A DNA stretch of 64,000 nt from Vicia villosa (Eukaryota; Streptophyta; Magnoliopsida; Fabales; Fabaceae), in assembly GCF_029867415.1 (NCBI RefSeq), contig NC_081185.1:46818766-46882765 (forward strand). Direction: 5' to 3'. Within the stretch, counting starts at the first letter, position 1. Each line of letters begins with the position of its first letter. The notes under the pieces were generated by a model. That model worked only from the letters and a program-made list of their open reading frames with translations. It searched no databases and was not told where the DNA came from. Of this stretch, positions 11,640 through 22,476 are shown one piece after another. The translations under genes were made by a program, and so were the position numbers.

Positions 11640-14600
11640 TGAGGAAGAACTCACTGTGGAGACTCTATTATCTGCCTTGTACAAAGGTTGAGGCTAACTT
11701 TATTGAGGGTTACTCTGTTGTGCAGAGATTTGAAGGTTGACCCTACTAGGGAATTTGTTATGTTGAAGGATTGAGACTGACCCAGGGTTGACTCTACCGG
11801 GGAGTTTTGAAGGTTTGAATGAAGGATGATGGAGGCTAACCCTTTCCAGGGAATTTTATGAAATGAAGGAATTGATGGAGGCTGACCCCTTCTAGGGATT
11901 TTGACTTATGAAAGATTAATTTTGGAGGCTAACTCTTTCTAGGGATTTTATGAAATGAAGGAATTGATGGAGGCTGACCCTTTCCAAGGATTTTAGATTT
12001 GAAGGAATGATTTTGACTTCTTGTTTAAAGGCCAAGATTAAGGTTGACTCTAACTGGGGAAATTCCAAATATGGATTCTAGACTCTACTAAGGAGAAGAC
12101 TCACTGGAGATTTAAGATATGGGTGACAGAGACTGACCATGTCTCTCATTCGAAAAAGTGAACTCAATACTGTGATTGAGACATACTTGGCTTATTTAAA
12201 GTCTGGTTTGAAGAATAGAAGAATCTCACCAGGGTAGGCTAAAAGGTGACTAAAGACCTGTTCATATGTTTATAAGAAACCTGATGGGTCCTTGTATACA
12301 AGCTCAAGAGAAAGTTGTGAATATGCTTTTAAGAAGCCTGTGGGTCCTTGTATTGTAAGCCCAAGAGGAGGCTAATCGAGGGTCATTGTTATAGAACAAG
12401 AGAAAGCTATGTTGGTTTTGAACTTAGTTTGGCTCTAAGCAAATGGGTAAGAGGTTTCACCGGGAATTATTCCTCTAAGGTGGTTGTGCCCTATTTTTGT
12501 TCTAAGGCTTTTTTCAAGATGTTTCACCGGGAATAATTCATCTTGAGGTTTGAACTAAGGTATTCTAATTAGGAAAGAGCCTTCACCGGGAAGACATTCT
12601 CAATCCTAGGCCCTAGTCCTATACTATATATACAGTTTAGTTATCCTAAGGTTTTTCTCAGACGGAGTTCTAAACAATGTATATACAGTTTATATTTGAC
12701 AGTATTTTAAATGAAAGTTGTAAATGAAAGCTGTAAAGCCTAACTTGGATGAATAGGAGGCATTTGAAATATGTATGTACAAAGGGGGTTGGGTCTTAGA
12801 CTCAAGGAGAGGCCCATGTGAAATGGATTTGAAGTTGTTGTTGTTTTGAAAAAGATTGAAAGTTTGATTAAAAACAGTTGAATGTTTATTGAAAACAGTT
12901 GAATGTTTATTGAAAATAGTTTTGAAATGTTTTTGTTTTGAAAACAGAAGAAGTGAAGATGGACACTAGGTCACATAGGTATATGAAGAATTTCACCGGG
13001 AATAATGCTCTTCAATACCGAGAAGAAAGTTTTGAAAAACAGATGAGAAGTTTTCTGTTTAAAGATGATTTGAAAAACAAACTATGAAAAGAAAAGGTGT
13101 TGGAGGATGCAAGGTTTTGTTGTTTGAAAAACAGTTGAAGATTTTTTTGTTGGAGGATGCAAGGTTTTGTTGTTTGAAAACCTTGATCGTCTGTTTAGTT
13201 AGAGATTGAAAACAGAAGAATTTTGACAAAAGTCAACTTAATCAAGGTAAAGACAAAGTCTATACTTTAATTAAGACCTAATGGATTAGGGTTTCATCAC
13301 AAAAATATTTACAAGAGATTAGGTTGTGAAAATTAAATGGAAATATGTATTTGAAGTATTTTAAAGTACTTAAAAATATACCATTTTAAACCTAATAACA
13401 ATATATCAAATAAATAATATTTTTATGATTTTTTGGTTTGTTCATAAAATAGATATATTAAATGACAAGTGTGTGAAAAATCAAAAGAAAATGATTTAAT
13501 TTGATAGGTGAATTAATCATGTGAAGTTGTGAAGAAATTATGTCAGAAAAGTGGTAAAAAAAATTAGGTTTTGTCTCCACCAAGGATTGAACTCACGCCC
13601 TCATGATCAACTCACAAAACTTGGCCAACTGAGCTATGCGCTTGATTTATAAAACAAAGGATCACACTTGATTATATGTGAAGCAAGCGTTACAAAATGG
13701 AAAAAAATAAAACAAAAGGTCTGAGGGGGGGGGGGGGGGATCGAACCCCAGACCTTATGGAAAGAGAGATATGAAGCGCATGTGACCAAATGAGCTAAAC
13801 GATGTATTCGTTTAATTCACGCTTCCAATTAAATATATTTTAAACTCGTTTCTGAGAATTTGAAAAATGGCGCCACCCACCATCTTCATCTTCAACCTCA
13901 AGCTCAACCATTTTTGAGTTTACGAACTCTCTCAATTCTCAACCAATTGCAAAGATGTAAAGATCAATCTTACTCCAAATTCTCTCACGATTTCAGATAT
14001 ATAACTATTATAGACTATAATCAACTATAACTACTGAATTATCTAAAATACATGAAGAACTATAAAAATTGAAAATGAAATTAGATGACGATGCTGAAGA
14101 ATAAATGAATGATGATAGAGGGTTTTTAATCCTCTGATGATGCTGAATGAACTAGTATCGAGTTTTAGCAAAATAAGTGCATGAATTAAAGAGATGGAGT
14201 TCAAAAACTTACCTCTAAAACTGAAGGTCGTGATGGTGGAGAGCTTCTGGCTATGGCTGGATGATTGCAAAAGCTTCCTGGTAGCTCAGTGATGCTAACT
14301 GAATGCTTATTTCAACTTGAACACTTCAGGATTGCTCTGCTCGATACCTCCTATTTGAGCTTCAAGTGAACATGGAAAGTTATGATTCTGCACTTACAGA
14401 TATGTTGCAGACATCTGAATAGCTTCACTACACCCCTAGGAACATGTTGATGTGCTTAGATTTGTTTGACACCCTCTGAATTGTTCTACAGACCTCCAAC
14501 TGCTTAAGCTCCAATTTGAAAGTGGCTATGGTGTTTCTCCACTTCCAAAAGTGTTCCAGGTGCTTGGATCACTTCTAATGAACCTCCTTGAGATGTTAGA

Positions 14601-16294
14601 AGGCTTACTTTCAAAAGGAGAGCTCTGGTTTGAAGAACTCGATTCTTCTTGCCAAAGAACTTTTGAAACCATAAGCATGAGGGAGAGAAGGAGAAAGCAA
14701 TAATTTGATGTTGCTTTGGTGTGTCTAATACTGAGGTATGCTCTTCTATTTATAGGCAAAAGATTCAGAGCAATTGGAGAGAGTGAGCTTGCTTAGTGAG
14801 GTTAACTTGGTTTCTTAGTGTGGAAGAAATTTCAAAAATATCACCCATGCAATGATGACAATTTCGAGCTAGCTCCCTATCCATTGATCTCTTGTGATCT
14901 TGGGGAACATTTCTGATGCAGAGGAGAGTTCCACTTGTTTGGGAGAAGATTCCTTTGATGAATCACCACTTGGCCATAAATTCACAAATGTAATCATTAC
15001 ATAATCACATGTTTTAGTTTTTGGAATATTCTTCAAATATTTGTGCAATGATGCAATTTGATCCTATCCTATCCCTTATGGTATTTCTGAAGTTTAGAGG
15101 TACCAATTGGTTAAGGAATATGCATAAAACTTGCAAAATCAAAGTAGGTGATGCCTTGGATTTTCACTTTATGCACCACACTTTGATCAATCGTAATTCC
15201 TAGCTCATGATGAATTTGGAGAAGGTTGAGTATAATTTGGAAAGCCCTTGGTATGTACTTTGATTCATTACTTTGGTCCTTGCCCAAGATCTTTAAGGAA
15301 AATAGTGAAAAAGACCCATAAAGTTTGAAGAAAACTAGGGTTTCTTCACTAACTTCATGGATGCAGCAACTTTGAAGCTCCATATCTCTTTAATGGTTGA
15401 TTTTTGGCCAAAAAATTATATGTGACAAAGTTGTTCATTGGACCAAAATCTACAACTTTGATTTTGGAAGTTTTTTTTCAGTTTGTACTTGAAATTTTGA
15501 GATATTCCCTTCCAAAGTTTTGAAAGAAAAAAGACCTTTAAACACTTAGAAAAATTTCTAAGTATGAAAAGTCAATCTTTGAATTTTTTATTCTTGATTG
15601 ATTTTCTTGATTTTTCTTGGTCAAATGACTTCAATAACCATATATTGATGATTTCAATCTTCAAGTCCATGGTTGAGTAAAAACCCAGAAAGTCAAAGGT
15701 GGCTTGTACAGTTGACTTTTTCAAATGAATTGTAATTGCTGGAAATTTCAGATGAATCAAGCTATCCTCCTCAAATGAATGATATGAGTGGAAAATATTG
15801 AGGTAATAGAAGTTCTTGATCCATGTTTTGAGTTGTGGAACCATGTCCTGATTAAAAGTCAACTATCTAGGTGAATTAGGTCAAAAACCCTAATTGTAGG
15901 CCAGATGAAATTGATGACTGTGGCCTCTGGATTGAAGTACAATTCACATTGGATATTGACATAGGGATCATTTGAAGAAGGTTAAACACTTTGAGTGATA
16001 CCGTGGAGCTTTTTAGGGTTTCCCAGATGTGGGCCCTGATTTTAATCCTTGATGGGCTCAAAACCCTAGTTTGGTGACCTGAGCAAACTTGAGTCTTGAT
16101 GACTGATGTCTGATCATCTTAGGATGATGAATGAATAATTTTGAGTCCTATGATTGTATTAAAGGTCATTTTCTTATTGATTGACCCTTTGCCTGAGCTT
16201 CTTTGTTCTTGAACACCCTCGACTGAGTACTAGGCAAACAAGTGACTGCTCTTGGTATTTGTCTTGAGTTGATGAAGTGTTTAGAGATGTGACA
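11640..16294 (-). repeat. Minus-strand Ogre 3' LTR, main part
   Basis: Read on the minus strand this starts at 16294 with TGTCACATCTC, directly after a PPT-like TAAATAGGGGCATC, and runs down to 11640, where the CRM-like element interrupts it; 1812-2491 is its continuation. The total would be about 5.3 kb plus a missing end, within the known size of Ogre LTRs. About 15000-16060 is similar to 33060-34120, another Ogre LTR fragment, but the first roughly 250 bp differ, so the two are related subfamilies. Repeated TTCACCGGGAA phrases (12455-12590, 12990) and degenerate GGCTGACTC repeats (11640-12060) are visible. No credible gene. Confidence 0.65.
13584..13797 (-). other. Two tRNA-like A-box/B-box pairs in the Ogre LTR
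   Basis: On the minus strand, TAGCTCATTTGG (13797-13786) is followed after 38 bases by GGTTCGATC (13747-13739), and TAGCTCAGTTGG (13636-13625) is followed after 32 bases by GTTCAATCC (13592-13584). These match the RNA polymerase III A box and B box, in order and at tRNA-like spacing. Neither folds into a full cloverleaf, so they are not functional tRNA genes. They could be SINE or tRNA-derived pieces absorbed by the LTR, or pol III promoter mimics. A run of 15 G (13725-13739) abuts one B box. Confidence 0.5.
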
Positions 16295-16308
16295 GATGCC
16301 CCTATTTA
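16295..16308 (-). other. Polypurine tract of the minus-strand Ogre
   Basis: On the minus strand TAAATAGGGGCATC immediately precedes TGTCAC at 16294, the same layout as the PPT/LTR joints at 25453-25467 and 53200-53210. Confidence 0.6.
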
Positions 16309-16559
16309 AGTTTCTTTCATCTGGAAAGAGAAAGATTGACATATTGATCTCCGCTGAGTGAAAGAGACTTAAATACCAAAGAATGCCCGAATTTTGGGCG
16401 TTCCTGAGATGTTGTTGTGATAATGAAATGTTCGTGCATGACTTGATCCCGTTGTCGCACTCTGCAGGGGATGGGAGACAAACTCCCGTAGAAATGTGTC
16501 AAGCGAACTCTGGTGAATGGATGGCAATGTAGAATGTGCGATCCATCTTCTTTGACTAA

Positions 16560-16870
16560 GTGTTGTTACTTAGAAAAAGGTAAGCAACCTCCCCTCGTTT
16601 CGGATTTCCGATCGCGAAACTGGTCTCAATTGTAGTAATGTTACCTAGAAAAGGTAGGCAACCTCCCCTCGTTTCGAATTTCTGATCGCGAAACTGGTCT
16701 TAGTTGTAGTAATGTTACCTAGAAAAAGGTAAGAAACCTCCCCTCGTTTCGGATTTCTGATCGCAAAACTGGTCTTAGTTGTAATAATGTTACCTAAAAA
16801 AGGTAAGCAACCTCCCATCGTTTCGGATTTCTGATCGCGAAACTGGTCTCAATTGTATTTTTTGATGATA
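16560..16870 (-). repeat. Ogre 3' UTR tandem array c, four copies of about 77 bp
   Basis: Four tandem units start near 16563, 16640, 16717 and 16790. Each holds GTTTCGGATTTCTGATCGCGAAAC-type sequence, whose ends GTTTCG and CGAAAC are complementary, and GGTAAGCAACC. In the copy near 16760 one arm changed to CAAAAC, which on the minus-strand RNA still pairs through one U-G. Hypervariable tandem repeats in the 3' UTR are a known trait of Ogre elements. Confidence 0.85.
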
Positions 16871-16996
16871 TCTCAGATAAAGAGAAAATCTCCAAGGGTC
16901 TGTTTCCTCATCAAAATTCTCACCAGTATCTGTTAGGGAGATGCCATTTGATGGTTGATAAGAAACTTATCATACTTTCCTTTCAATTTGATGTCT

Positions 16997-17206
16997 TCGA
17001 AATAATGCCATATGATCGCACGTCCTTTTGAGGTGCTAATGACCTTGTTTGAAAGTGGACGAACTGTCTTCGGGATGAAAACTGCCATTCATCGATTTAT
17101 GCTAGGGAGTTAATAAACTGTTTTCCAGGAGGAAAACTACCATTCGTCAACTCTTTGGGGATAAGTTCCATGGAAGTAGACAAACTATTTCTTGAAAAGA
17201 AACTGC
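16997..17206 (-). repeat. Ogre 3' UTR hairpin array a, part left of the gag-only insertion
   Basis: Three units of the array that resumes at 28259. Each contains an outer arm pair around an inner arm pair, for example GTTTTCC/GGAAAAC around 17123-17142. The last unit is cut by the gag-only Tat element after AAACTGC. Confidence 0.8.
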
Positions 17207-18057
17207 TGTCATACCCCAAAATTTACCCGATACAATTCACATCTTTTAATTTATTAAGGGTGTTAAAAATTAAGAGCCATAGGGTTTAATATACCTATTA
17301 TTAAACTCGATCTCTTATAAAATTCCCTTATAAATTGGTCAAAAAGAAATAAGGGTGTAAATAGAAAAATCTTTCTAAATCCAATTGATACTTGGCCCAT
17401 TCCTAAATTGCTCCTTGAAAAAAAGAAAGATAAGGGGGTGTCTTTTGAGGAATAAGGAAATTGGGTTCAAGTTTAAACCCATTTAGATTCTTTAAAATTC
17501 TTTATAAATATTAATTTAGTATTTATTTAAGTTTTATTAATTAATAATTTGCTTAATTCAAATTGATTACTAATTAAAACATTATTTAGCAATTAACATT
17601 TTTGGGTTTATTTTATTATTCTCAATTTTGTTTTTATTTCTTTTTACTGATTAATGTTTTTTGAGGGAGTAATGTTTGAATATTGGTGGGCCAGACACAC
17701 CAAGGTACGAACCGTGTCAAACCAAACCCAGTTTCTGTTCATCTCCAGCCTCAGACCGCGTCGGCCCTAGCTCCCTCCATCTCCTCTCGGCGCCGCCCCC
17801 ACCAGCCAAACAAACCCTAATTCATCTTCAACCCAGGCCCATGGATCTTCAATCAAACTCAATCTAATCTAATCAGAATTAATAGCAATCCATAATAAAA
17901 TCAAATCTGGAATTATAACAGAAATCAAATAAAATCTTTTATTAATCAAATATTGCAAATCAATTACAAACAAATTCGTAAACGAATCAAATGTTCCTGT
18001 TGAATCAAAACTAACCTAATTGAAATCTCTAACCTAATACAGAGTTAAAGCCCTAAC

Positions 18058-18065
18058 TATATAAG
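18058..18065 (+). promoter_or_regulatory. Putative TATA box in gag-only LTR
   Basis: TATATAAG, preserved in the 3' LTR at 26317-26324. It is followed within 60 bp by a purine-rich leader-like stretch. Confidence 0.45.
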
Positions 18066-18689
18066 CCTAAAAGAAAATCGGGAGAGGGGGAGGAGAAATT
18101 CTGGAAATCGGAGCCGTCGCGAAGAGGAAGTCACACCTTAATCTTCATACGAACCTGCAAAATAAGAAGAAGGGAATCGGAGCTTACACGTTCCTGAAAA
18201 TCAAGACCGAAAGATGAGTTTTAATCCGCTTAGCTTTAGAGTTTGATGTATCGATAGTCCGCCGTTGTGTTATTTGTGTGCTTTGGGTTAACGCCGGGGA
18301 GCCGCCGCGCCGGCCGCCGCCCTTATTCATCATCACCGCCGCGTGTTCATAAGCGCCGCCGCGGGTGTTCTTCGATTAGCTTCTTCGCGTCGAGTTTGGT
18401 TTGTTAATGTTCTGGGTTTTTAGGCATATGTGAATGGGAGGGAATGAGGAAACAAGGGATAGGGAGAGCCGAAGTGAGAGAGAGGATGAATGTTCATCGT
18501 TTTTTTTTCCTGTTGAGAACAAGGGAGAGAGAGAAAGCCGGAGAGAGAGGTGAGGGAAATCTATTTCTTTTCTGTTTTGTTTTGTGTTCAACCGAGGGAA
18601 AAGTGGGAAGGGTTAATTGGGAAGAGATTCATGGCATTGGTAAGTCAACATGTGAGAGATAAGATCTTTTTAGGTCCAATAACCGTACG

Positions 18690-18720
18690 CCACGTGGCCA
18701 CTCCCAGGCCACGTGATTGG
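18690..18720 (+). promoter_or_regulatory. Paired G-box/ABRE-like motifs with inverted CCAAT
   Basis: CCACGTGG at 18690 and GCCACGTGATTGG ending at 18720 form two CACGTG cores 20 bp apart, the second abutting ATTGG. A third ACACGTG lies at about 18855. The pair is conserved in the 3' LTR at 26966-26996. CACGTG is the core bound by plant bZIP and bHLH factors; function here is inferred only from the motif. Confidence 0.45.
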
Positions 18721-19793
18721 CAAGTTTTGGGGGCAGTAGACCAATGTCTTACCATAGACTCTCACATAACTCCACATGCATGCCATTGATTTTGATCTGA
18801 ATAAATCCCAGTCGTCCATTGCCTCTAAGAGTGCACCGTAGCCATCCCCTACGCCACACGTGATCAGACGGGTTATAAGAGTAAATTGGGCCAAGCCCCT
18901 TCCTATTCGCACACTCCTTTTATTTCCTACCTTTAACAAATGCACCCCCCTGCGCAAGAGAAGCAGTTTAATGGGCTCAGTCCGTTTCCTATTTGCACAT
19001 CCCTTAAATTGCTCCCAAATGCAAAATACACCCCCTTAGTCGCTTTAGGCGAGACATAATCTTGATTAATCTAATTTATTTATTGATAATAATTTAATTA
19101 ATTATGATTTAATTCTCTCCTCGACCCGACTAAATCTATAAGTCGCATTAGACGAGAGATAAAAAATATATAAAATTTAAAACACTTTTATTTGCTGCCC
19201 GCGACGATCGAATCTATCGGTCAGAGTAACCAGCAATACCCCATTAATCCGCTAACTATAATGATCAAACCTATTGATCATCGCAACTAACGGTGACATA
19301 TTAAACCAGGGTTGTACGCCCAAATCCTAAAACACTTCCCAAACCTTTTCAAACTACTAGTACCAAACTACGGATTTTCATCCTTTTCAATCAGGCAACT
19401 CAAAATGCCTTTCAAAGCACAAAACAACTTCAAACACCTCCATATCAAATTCTAAGGCGTACAACCCTGTGCCCGAACTACGTTGACTCTGATTATCCCT
19501 AAGGAGATACGTAGGCACTTGGTAACAAGGCGAGTCTCCCCCCTTACAATTTCAATTCAATTCTAAATCTCAATTTTCGCCCTATTCATTCCCTTAGCTA
19601 TTAACCTCAATAATTTTAGCCATAAATCTTTGCCTTAGATTCAAAGCCATAGGAAAGGGTTGAGGGTGCCTAACACATTCCCTCGACCTGATTATAATAA
19701 CTTACCCCGAATCTCTAAACTGCGTAGGGTTTCCTATTCGCCCTTCAGAATAGGTGGTGACTCTAAGTCTTTATTTTTAGGCAGGTTGCTACA

Positions 19794-20972
19794 GCTGGAG
19801 ACTCTGCTGGGGAAAAATCATTAATGGTGAATTATTATGCTCCTAAAGCTTGGCAGGGTTTAGGTTTGGTAAACGGTTTAGGTTTTTGGCGAAATTTTTA
19901 GGGTTTGGCTAATTCGCCATTTTAGGGTTTGGTTTAGGGTTATGGTTTTTTAATAAATATTTAATTTCTGTTTTATTTATTTATTTATTTTTTATCATTT
20001 GCCTAAATGTTAATTGTTTATGTTAATATATTTGCATCAAATGTTTAAATGTTATATTAATATATTTGCACAGTTGGGATTATAAAACTGTTGTCAAACC
20101 TAAGCGTGGGAATTATATTTAAGACCAGAGGGGAATTACATCGCCTACGAGTCTTATTATAATTCCACTTAGAGTGGGTTGAATATCCGGAAATGTCTGA
20201 TACGAAGCTCGACTTTGTTGAGGGCAGGACTTGGTATTTGGCTGATCTCTCTGGGAACCTACCCCTAAAACTCGAACCTCATGGATAAATGAGTTGTTCT
20301 AAAATCCAAAGAGACAAAAAGTCTCGGCGGCTACGAACGACCCCATGAGACCTTCTAGAACATACCAATGGGAAGGGTAGGCACCCTAAGCCGTTACGTC
20401 GAACCTATGAACCTAGGGCTTACGTGCTTATGTGCTTATTATGTGCGTGCAATTTATATACTACGAATATAGACATTTCAACTTTGCAGGTTTTTCTACG
20501 CGTTCCCTAGCCTGTAGGGATTTTATTTCCAAGACCATGTCCTTCCCATGAAGGACATCCCCAATAATGCACGTCGATTGGCCTCTCGATGGCCATGAGA
20601 CTTGGTGATTATCCTGAACGGTCATCATGTGCCTGCTCCTACGCGTTCCCTAGCCTGTAGGGATTTCCTATATTGTGTCATAGTCCCTAGCTTGTAGGGA
20701 TTTCCATCTATCTATCATTTTCCACAGGCCTTAAAGGGTTTCCTTGGGTTTATCCCTTAAAATGTGTGGGGCATCCTTATAGTAACCCCCACTCTATACC
20801 ACATTGCATTGCATGAAAAAAAACCATAAAATAAAATATATTCATATACCGTTGCATCATATGGGTTTATCATTCATACATGACATGCATTTCTACAAGG
20901 AGCTCATTCGCATCTTAATTTGTATTTGGAATCAGAGACTGCAAGTTGATTTCTCGACATTTGAGGTTAATC
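19794..20972 (+). other. Leader of gag-only element with telomere-like motifs and hairpins
   Basis: About 1.15 kb without coding potential. Just after the PBS, 19857-19945 carries several AGGGTTT/TTTAGGG motifs and an inverted repeat TGGCGAA/TTCGCCA (19887-19893 with 19913-19919). Further on, CCCTAGCCTGTAGGG occurs at 20505-20519 and 20648-20662 and CCCTAGCTTGTAGGG at 20685-20699, each a small hairpin with arms CCCTA/TAGGG. Confidence 0.7.
19796..19813 (+). other. Primer-binding site of gag-only element
   Basis: TGGAGACTCTGCTGGGGA begins two bases after the LTR end. It differs by one base from the TGGCGACTC...GGGGA form used by Ogre-type elements, reported to prime from tRNA-Arg. Confidence 0.8.
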
Positions 20973-22476
20973 ATGGAACAAATTCAGACAGACATGGCAG
21001 AGATTAGGGCTCAGATAGGGACTACTATGGGTCAATTTTTGGAAGCTATCCAAACCGTTACAAGTGGACAAGGAGAGTTAAGGCAGCATGTTCAGAGGCT
21101 GGATGTTACTGTTGATCCAAGTGGCGTTCATCGAAAAGTCGTCAATCCTACCCAAGAGGTCCTTTTGAATCAGAATGTTAGGAACACTATGCAAGTTCCT
21201 GTCAACGAGGCTCCGCACCGTGAAAATCTTTCTGTTTCGTCATATGATACCTTTAAGTTTCCAATGGATGAAGATGAGGGTAAGCTCCGTCTTTTGGATA
21301 AGAGATCGAAAGCTGTTGAGGATCATGATTGCCTTGGTTTGGATGCTGCTAGTTTATGCCTGGTGCCTGATATCAAGATTCCTCCTAAGTTCAAAGTCCC
21401 CAACTTTGAGAAGTACAAGAGTAACACTTGCCAGATAACACACATCAAGGCATTTTGCAACAAGATGGCTCCTTATGCAGAAAATGATAAACTTCTAATG
21501 CACTTATTTCAGGATAGTCTTAGTGGGGCATCTCTTGAATGGTATACCCAGCTTGAAAGGACCAACATCCGAACTTGGAAAGATCTAGCCAAAGCCTTTT
21601 TCAAGCATTACAAACATAACAGTGATATGGCTCCTACCAGAATTCAACTTCAGGGTTTGACTCAGAAGGTTGACGAATCCTTTAGAGAGTATGCACAAAG
21701 ATGGAGGGAGCTAGCTGCTAGAGTTCAACCTCCCCTCTTGGAACGAGAACTTATAGACATGTTCATGGACACTTTACAAGACCCCTATCTGAATCAGATG
21801 ATTGGATGTGCCGCTTCTGAATTCTCAACTTTGGTTGTCATAGGAGAAAGAATTGCACGTTCTTATGACTGGTAGGATTCAGAATGTTGCTACTAATTTT
21901 GAATTCCCAGAACAGGATGGTGAAGAAACAGGTACAATTTCCGAAGTTGGAGAGAAAGATCATGCTTATTCTCCAGTTCAGATCCCCTGCTATCAGATGA
22001 CAGAAACTATTCCTGATCAGGATGCTCCACAAATCTGTGCTGCAACTATTAGCCAGCCACCAGTTCAATTTGTGCAACAAGAGTCTGTTCTATATAATAA
22101 ATCAGTTAAGTATGCTCCGCAATAACAGCAAAGATATAAACAAAACCGTCGACCACAAGGTGGGCAGAATCATCAAAGGCCCCGAAATACTCTAGAAAGA
22201 AGGAATGCTCCCCTAGATCCAATCCCTATGACCTACAGTCAACTCCTGCCACATCTGGTACAAAGCTCATTGGTGGTTCCCAAGTTTCTTAAGCCACCAA
22301 AGTCATTCCCTCCTGAGTATGACCCCAATGTGCAATGTGAATATCATGCTGGATCAGTAGGGCACTCGACTAAGGATTGCAACGCTTTTAAAGCCAAAGT
22401 TCAACAGTTGATTGACATGAGGTACTTAACCTTTCAAGAAGGAAAATTGTTGATAAATGGTCACCCCTTACTTTGA
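20973..22476 (+). pseudogene. Tat-lineage gag with zinc knuckle, two breaks
   Basis: The first ATG of the frame is at 20973. An N-terminal coiled-coil-like segment leads to the Tat gag core: KIPPKFKVPNFEKYK near 21385, DSLSGASLEWY near 21515, then FKHYKHNSDMAP and FREYAQRWRELAARVQPPL, ending in a TAG at 21873. The protein continues in another frame from about 21870 to a stop near 22123, then in the frame 22228-22476, where CEYHAGSVGHSTKDC (22337-22381) is the single Tat-type zinc knuckle. A TGA ends the frame at 22474 with no protease after it. Gag would package the element's RNA; with two breaks this copy is probably dead, but loss of pol looks like a family trait because both ends of the element are intact. 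Confidence 0.85.

Larger units (their letters stand above)
17207..19793 (+). repeat. 5' LTR of the gag-only element
   Basis: 2587 bp. It aligns end to end with 25467-28258 but lacks about 120 bp present at 27311-27430 and one internal 75-bp repeat unit present around 27520-27600. It contains a TATATAAG box at 18058, a GC-rich GCCGCC tract (18296-18362), paired G-boxes (18690-18715) and the 3' end phrase AGAATAGGTGGTGACTC. Confidence 0.92.

Noticed and set aside
13575..13805. Functional tRNA genes
   Set aside because: A and B boxes match but acceptor and anticodon stems do not form.
17676..17867. Small proline-rich ORF as a host gene
   Set aside because: Lies in the LTR, is repeated at 25935, and has no recognisable domain.
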